The notes under the pieces were generated by a model, which ran no database searches, was not told where the DNA came from, and worked only from the letters and a program-made list of their open reading frames with translations. A DNA stretch of 64,000 nucleotides from Anaerolineaceae bacterium (GTDB taxonomy: Bacteria; Chloroflexota; Anaerolineae; Aggregatilineales; Phototrophicaceae): the NCBI GenBank assembly GCA_026708325.1, contig JAPOVC010000014.1:248001-312000 (forward strand). Direction: 5' to 3'. Of this stretch, positions 60,454 through 64,000 are shown piece by piece; within the stretch, counting starts at the first letter, position 1, and each line of letters starts with the position of its first letter. A program made the translations under genes and the position numbers.

Positions 60454-61188
60454 TCAATCCATGCCCAGGTAAGCCTTCTGAACGACCGGGTTCTCTCGCA
60501 AACTGGCGGCGTCATCATCAAGAACTATGTTGCCTGACTGCAACACATAACCCCGACTGGCGACGCCGAGGGCCATTTGCGCGTTCTGCTCCACCAACAG
60601 GATCGTCGTGCCTTCGCTGTTGATCTGTTCGATCGTCTCAAAAATGGTCTCGACAAGGACCGGCGCCAGACCCATGGAAGGCTCGTCCATCAGCAGCAGG
60701 GAGGGACGCGACATCAGCGCACGCGCCGTGGCCAGCATTTGTTGCTCGCCACCGCTCATGGTGCCGGCCAACTGGTTGCGTCGCTCTCCCAGGCGGGGGA
60801 AAAGCGTGAAGGCATAGTCGATGTCCGACGCGATGCCCTGGTTGTTCCCGCGATGCCAGGCGCCCATTTCGAGATTCTCTGTCACGCTCAGTCTGGCGAA
60901 CACCCTCCTGCCTTCCGGCACCAGGGCGACACCCAGGGCCACCAACTCATGGGCCGCCCTTGCCTGCAGATCTTCACCTCGAAACAGGATCTTCCCGGCC
61001 CGCGCGCGCATCAGGCCGGATATGGTCCGCAGGGTGGTGCTCTTGCCGGCCCCGTTGCTGCCGATGAGAGTGACGATTTCGCCTTCTTCGACCCGCAGTG
61101 AAACGCCTTTCAGGGCATGAATGTTGCCGTAGCTGGCATGCACGTCATCAAGCACCAACAGTGGTGTGGACTCCTGCATTCCGTTCAT
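60454..61188 (-). CDS. livF: Branched-chain amino-acid-type ABC transporter ATPase LivF
   Basis: One of the two ATPases of a Liv-type ABC importer (amino acids, amides or urea). The 244-residue protein has Walker A GSNGAGKSTTLRTISG near 38, the signature MSGGEQQMLATARALM near 144 and Walker B LLLMDEPSMGLAPV near 163, with the short C terminus (YVLQSGNIVLDD) of LivF. Length 230-240 fits LivF. ATG at 61188 overlaps the livG stop (ATGA), confirming the livH-M-G-F gene order. The substrate-binding protein gene is not in the window. Confidence 0.93.
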   Translation of the reverse strand: MNGMQESTPLLVLDDVHASYGNIHALKGVSLRVEEGEIVTLIGSNGAGKSTTLRTISGLMRARAGKILFRGEDLQARAAHELVALGVALVPEGRRVFARLSVTENLEMGAWHRGNNQGIASDIDYAFTLFPRLGERRNQLAGTMSGGEQQMLATARALMSRPSLLLMDEPSMGLAPVLVETIFETIEQINSEGTTILLVEQNAQMALGVASRGYVLQSGNIVLDDDAASLRENPVVQKAYLGMD

Positions 61189-61973
61189 GCTGACGTACTC
61201 CCTGCGGCCCCCCGGCCGAGATAAGCCTCGATCACGTCCGGGTTGTTCTGTATCTCCTTCGGCGGGCCTTCGGCAATCTTCCTGCCGTGATCGAGGACCG
61301 TGATGTGTTCGGAAATGCCCATCACCACCCGCATATCGTGCTCAATCAGCATGAGCGTGATGTCAAGATCGTCGCGCAACCTGCGGATAAACGCGGTGGT
61401 TTCGGCGGTCTCTCGCGGATTCATGCCCGCAGTCGGCTCGTCCAGCAGCAGCAAATGGGGCCGGGTCGCCAGCGCCCGAGCGATCTCCAGTCGACGCTGG
61501 TCTCCATAGGAGAGGTTGTCCGCAATGAGGTCGCCCTTGCCCTGCAGCCCTACGAACTGCAAAAGTTGGCGAGCTTCTTCTTCAGATTCCCGATTTTCCC
61601 GTTTTGTGCCTGCCGTTCCCAGAATGGCGCCCATCCAGGTGGAGCGCAGGTGGGCTTCCTGACCGACCATGATGTTTTCAATGACAGTCATATGATTGAA
61701 GAGCCGAATGTTCTGGTAGGTGCGGGCGATTCCGGCACGAGCGATGTGATCACTGCTCCAGCCGTTGATGTCGTGACCCTCGAAAATGAGCTCCCCATCA
61801 TCGATTGGATAGAAGCCGGTCACACAATTGAAGAAGGTCGTCTTGCCGGCGCCGTTGGGCCCGATGATGCTGGCAATGGCTCCGTGTATAATCTCGAAAT
61901 CCAGATTATCCACGGCGACCAGGCCGCCGAAATTCTTGGTCATCCCCCTTGCACTCAGGACGACGTTGCTCAT
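61185..61973 (-). CDS. livG: Branched-chain amino-acid-type ABC transporter ATPase LivG
   Basis: The second ATPase of the Liv-type importer. The 262-residue protein has Walker A IGPNGAGKTTFFNCVTGFY near 36, the LivG insert RTYQNIRLFNHMTVIENIMVG near 85, signature LSYGDQRRLEIARALA near 150 and Walker B LLLLDEPTAGMNPRET near 169. The start ATG at 61973 (MSNVVLSARG) overlaps the livM stop; the longer frame to 62051 lies inside livM and is rejected. Spacing and overlap with livF make an operon. Confidence 0.94.
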   Translation of the reverse strand: MSNVVLSARGMTKNFGGLVAVDNLDFEIIHGAIASIIGPNGAGKTTFFNCVTGFYPIDDGELIFEGHDINGWSSDHIARAGIARTYQNIRLFNHMTVIENIMVGQEAHLRSTWMGAILGTAGTKRENRESEEEARQLLQFVGLQGKGDLIADNLSYGDQRRLEIARALATRPHLLLLDEPTAGMNPRETAETTAFIRRLRDDLDITLMLIEHDMRVVMGISEHITVLDHGRKIAEGPPKEIQNNPDVIEAYLGRGAAGSTSA

Positions 61974-63664
61974 GCTGCCTGCTCCCCGGCCTGTGGTGGC
62001 GCCCTTTCTTCCCCCCGTCGCACTTCCCGTTGATAGACGGCCGAGGGCCACAGACCTTCCGGCCGTGCCAGCATCATCGTCACCATCAGCGTGCCGTAGA
62101 GCAACAACCGGAATTCGTCGAATTCACGCAAAAGCTCTGGCAGACCGACCAGAAACAGCGCCCCCACGATGATTCCCGGCAGGCTGCCAAGCCCGCCAAT
62201 GATGATCAGACTCAGTACATTGACGGAAACCAGCAGATTGAAACTTGTGGGGAAAATCGTTCCCAGTTTGGCAGCAAAGATGGCGCCGGCGACGCCGCCA
62301 GTCGCCGCGCTAATGGTGAAGGCCAGCAATTTGGAGCGCGCCGTGTTGATGCCCATCGCCGAGGCCACGTCCTCGTCCTCGCGGATGGCCATCCATTGCC
62401 GTCCGGTTCGTGAATTGTTGAGTCGGGACGAGACGAAAACCGCGAGCAAACAGGCCCCGAGAATGATGTAGTACAGTCGCTGGGGGCCGATCAGTTCAAC
62501 GCCGAAAAAGTTGGGCGCCGGGATAAACAAGACACCCTGGGCTCCGCCAATGATGGGCTTTAGCCAGTCGGAGAGCGCCAGCAAGCGGATGATTTCGCCA
62601 AAGCCAAGGGTGGCGATTGCCAGATAATCGCCACGCATCCGCAACACCGGCAGGGCCAGTATGAAGCCCGTAAACATGGCCACCAGCAGGCTGACGGGCA
62701 GGACCAGCCAGAAATTGAAAACGGTGACGCCCATTTTGTTCTCAATGCCCAGAACACCGGTCGAGGTCAACACGCCCATGGTGTAGGCGCCGACCGCGAA
62801 ATTTGTCACGTAGCCGAGGTCGAACAGACCGGCAAGACCCACGGCAATGTTAAGGCCCAGGCCCATCAGGATATAAAGGCCGATATTCGTCAGCACGTCG
62901 CTGATGGCGGAACCCACCAGGAGAGGCAGCAGTAGCAACAGGACCGCCAGGCCGCCGACCCGTGTGAATTGCAATGCCCTGGGCGCCGGCCCCTCCCGCC
63001 GGCCCCTGGTTTCCCGAAACCAGGACCAGAACAGGTCCGCAAGGAGGACCACGACAAAGAGAAGGGCCGCCGGCTCGGGCTTGAGCGTGTCCCTGCGCAA
63101 AAACCAGGACAGCGCTTCGCGATCCAGAAACTGCGAGAGCAACTGACGCACCAGTTCACCCAGAATCCCCGCTCCCAACATCCATGCCAGCGCTGTCAGG
63201 AGCGCGTGGCGCAGACGTGCAGGAATGAGATGCACGAAAGCGCCCAGAATGCCGGAAACGCCCAGAGCTCCCGCCAGCATCAGCGCGCCGGACAGCCCGA
63301 CGCCATGGTCAAAGCTGATCAGGCGAACAAGATCCCTGTCCACATTGATGAGCACGGTCCGCAAATTGACCACGGAACTGACAAACATCAGGGCCAGCAG
63401 GGGCAGGCTGGTTACAAGGCCTGCAACCAGGCCTCGAAGCAAACGTTGTCCGGCAGGAACCTGGGTCGACTGCCGACCTGACAGCCAACCGACCAGAACG
63501 GCCGGAGCGACCAGAAGCAACTGTCCCAGGGTAAAGGAATTGCGTACGACTTCCCGCTCGTCAAAGGCAACCAGCATGCCAATGAGCGCGGTATAGAGCG
63601 CAACGCCGCCGGCGATCAGGCCGCTGCGAATGACGCTGCGCCAGTTCGCTGCCAAAGTGGACAT
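61970..63664 (-). CDS. livM: Branched-chain amino-acid-type ABC permease LivM with long N-terminal membrane extension
   Basis: The permease half that, with LivH, forms the import channel. The 564-residue protein is longer than LivM proteins of about 320-420 residues. A core of about 310 residues contains LNIAVGLAGLFDLGYVTNFAVGAYTMG near 275, LPVLRMRGDYLAIATLGFGEIIRLL near 340 and GGLGSLPGIIVGALFLVGLPELL near 490 (cut here to GGLGSLPGIIVGALFL). The first 250 residues form about six extra predicted membrane segments plus basic linkers (SQFLDREALSWFLRRD near 165) whose function is unknown. Overlaps livG; immediately after livH. Confidence 0.88.
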   Translation of the reverse strand: MSTLAANWRSVIRSGLIAGGVALYTALIGMLVAFDEREVVRNSFTLGQLLLVAPAVLVGWLSGRQSTQVPAGQRLLRGLVAGLVTSLPLLALMFVSSVVNLRTVLINVDRDLVRLISFDHGVGLSGALMLAGALGVSGILGAFVHLIPARLRHALLTALAWMLGAGILGELVRQLLSQFLDREALSWFLRRDTLKPEPAALLFVVVLLADLFWSWFRETRGRREGPAPRALQFTRVGGLAVLLLLLPLLVGSAISDVLTNIGLYILMGLGLNIAVGLAGLFDLGYVTNFAVGAYTMGVLTSTGVLGIENKMGVTVFNFWLVLPVSLLVAMFTGFILALPVLRMRGDYLAIATLGFGEIIRLLALSDWLKPIIGGAQGVLFIPAPNFFGVELIGPQRLYYIILGACLLAVFVSSRLNNSRTGRQWMAIREDEDVASAMGINTARSKLLAFTISAATGGVAGAIFAAKLGTIFPTSFNLLVSVNVLSLIIIGGLGSLPGIIVGALFLVGLPELLREFDEFRLLLYGTLMVTMMLARPEGLWPSAVYQREVRRGEERAPPQAGEQAA

Positions 63665-64000
63665 CTAGGCCTTCTCCGCAGAAAGTCGTTCGCCAAGAAT
63701 GCCCTGTGGCCGAAAGATGAGTACCAGCACCAGCATCGTGAAGGCGATGACGTCCTTGAGTTGATTGGCGCTGGGAATGCCCAGACCGTTCAGCACCAGG
63801 TTGGGGCCGATGGCCTCGATCACGCCCAGAAACATCCCTCCCAACATGGCGCCCGGAATGTTGCCAATGCCCCCCAGCACTGCTGCCGTGAAGGCCTTGA
63901 TGCCGGGGAAGAAACCCATAAAGAAATTGACGCCCTGGGGACGGAAAAGTCCGTTAATGACGCCGGCTGCGCCGGCGAGCGCGCCACCGATGGCAAAGGT
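63665..64000 (-). CDS. livH: Branched-chain amino-acid-type ABC permease LivH, cut by window edge
   Basis: C-terminal 111 residues of the other permease subunit; the gene continues past 64000. The visible part has FAIGGALAGAAGVINGLF (in frame from the right edge), then GIKAFTAAVLGGIGNIPGAMLGG near the middle, FLGVIEAIGPNL and the C-terminal IAFTMLVLVLIFRPQGILGE, all characteristic of LivH. The stop is at 63665, directly adjacent to the livM start. The internal ATG at 63919 is not the start. The rest of the operon (upstream binding-protein gene) lies outside the window. Confidence 0.9.
   Translation of the reverse strand, partial: TFAIGGALAGAAGVINGLFRPQGVNFFMGFFPGIKAFTAAVLGGIGNIPGAMLGGMFLGVIEAIGPNLVLNGLGIPSANQLKDVIAFTMLVLVLIFRPQGILGERLSAEKA

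Noticed and set aside
1-64000. CRISPR arrays, insertion sequences or prophage
   Set aside because: No regularly spaced direct repeats, transposase or phage genes were seen. The repeats present are coding-domain repeats (HEAT, TolB, LysM) or regulatory hairpins.

Overview
The window reads as a GC-rich bacterial chromosome segment, most likely from the phylum Chloroflexota (an Anaerolineae- or Caldilineae-like lineage). This is inferred from gene content and not from a marker-gene comparison. Supporting signs are secreted LysM and SH3 proteins with Thr/Pro-rich spacers, a TopA carrying an extra N-terminal zinc ribbon, a mevalonate kinase, a sirohydrochlorin chelatase with a C-terminal cysteine domain, and many short overlapping gene junctions (ATGA, GTGA, TGATG). 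There are no insertion sequences, prophage genes or CRISPR arrays. This is core chromosome, and both window ends cut genes (yajC on the left, livH on the right).

Layout. 1-6013 (+): yajC-secD-secF protein export genes, a zinc dehydrogenase and two LysM surface proteins. 6030-13057 (-): mutL, valS behind a T-box riboswitch, uridine kinase, tRNA-Thr(CGT) and purH. 13201-17800: a small conserved protein, a CelD-type acyltransferase, a lone MalK/UgpC ATPase, a divergent CinA and a degenerate PyrE-like protein. 17769-24129 (-): lepA, then a tight cluster of two unknown membrane proteins, a protease-like protein whose serine is replaced by threonine, and tlyA. 24164-33719: a peptide-binding lipoprotein, UbiA-family prenyltransferase plus mevalonate kinase, a site-2 protease, a HEAT-repeat protein, an SCP2 protein, TolB/SH3 secreted proteins, an A-type Fe-S carrier and greA. 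33764-42460 (-): a hypothetical membrane protein, then ffh-rpsP-khpA-rimM-dprA-manC-topA. 42550-44278: flavin reductase and a divergent lactonase. 44292-52081 (-): sulfatase, then the assimilatory sulfate reduction and siroheme operon. 52448-60059 (-): methylmalonyl-CoA mutase (two subunits), MeaB, GH4 glycosidase and PfkB kinase. 60150-64000 (-): rpmB and a branched-chain amino-acid-type ABC transporter (livH-M-G-F).

The most striking region is the 370-base leader in front of cysH (52081-52461, minus strand). It encodes two tandem unannotated leader peptides of 26 and 28 residues. Each has five Cys codons in a seven-codon run (CLCCCPC and CACCPCC). Each is followed by a GC-rich hairpin with a T-tract, and each has a possible competing antiterminator pairing. 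The first peptide starts at or next to the predicted transcription start of a good TTGACA-17-TACCTT promoter, so its mRNA is probably leaderless. The simplest reading is a double, series-connected cysteine attenuator controlling cysH, siroheme synthesis and sulfite reductase. Single leaderless poly-cysteine leaders are known from mycobacteria. I know of no tandem terminator-linked version in Chloroflexota, but I could not search for one.

Regulation elsewhere is simple. Many promoters share a TATACT -10 box close to the start codon, and valS has a transcriptional T-box.
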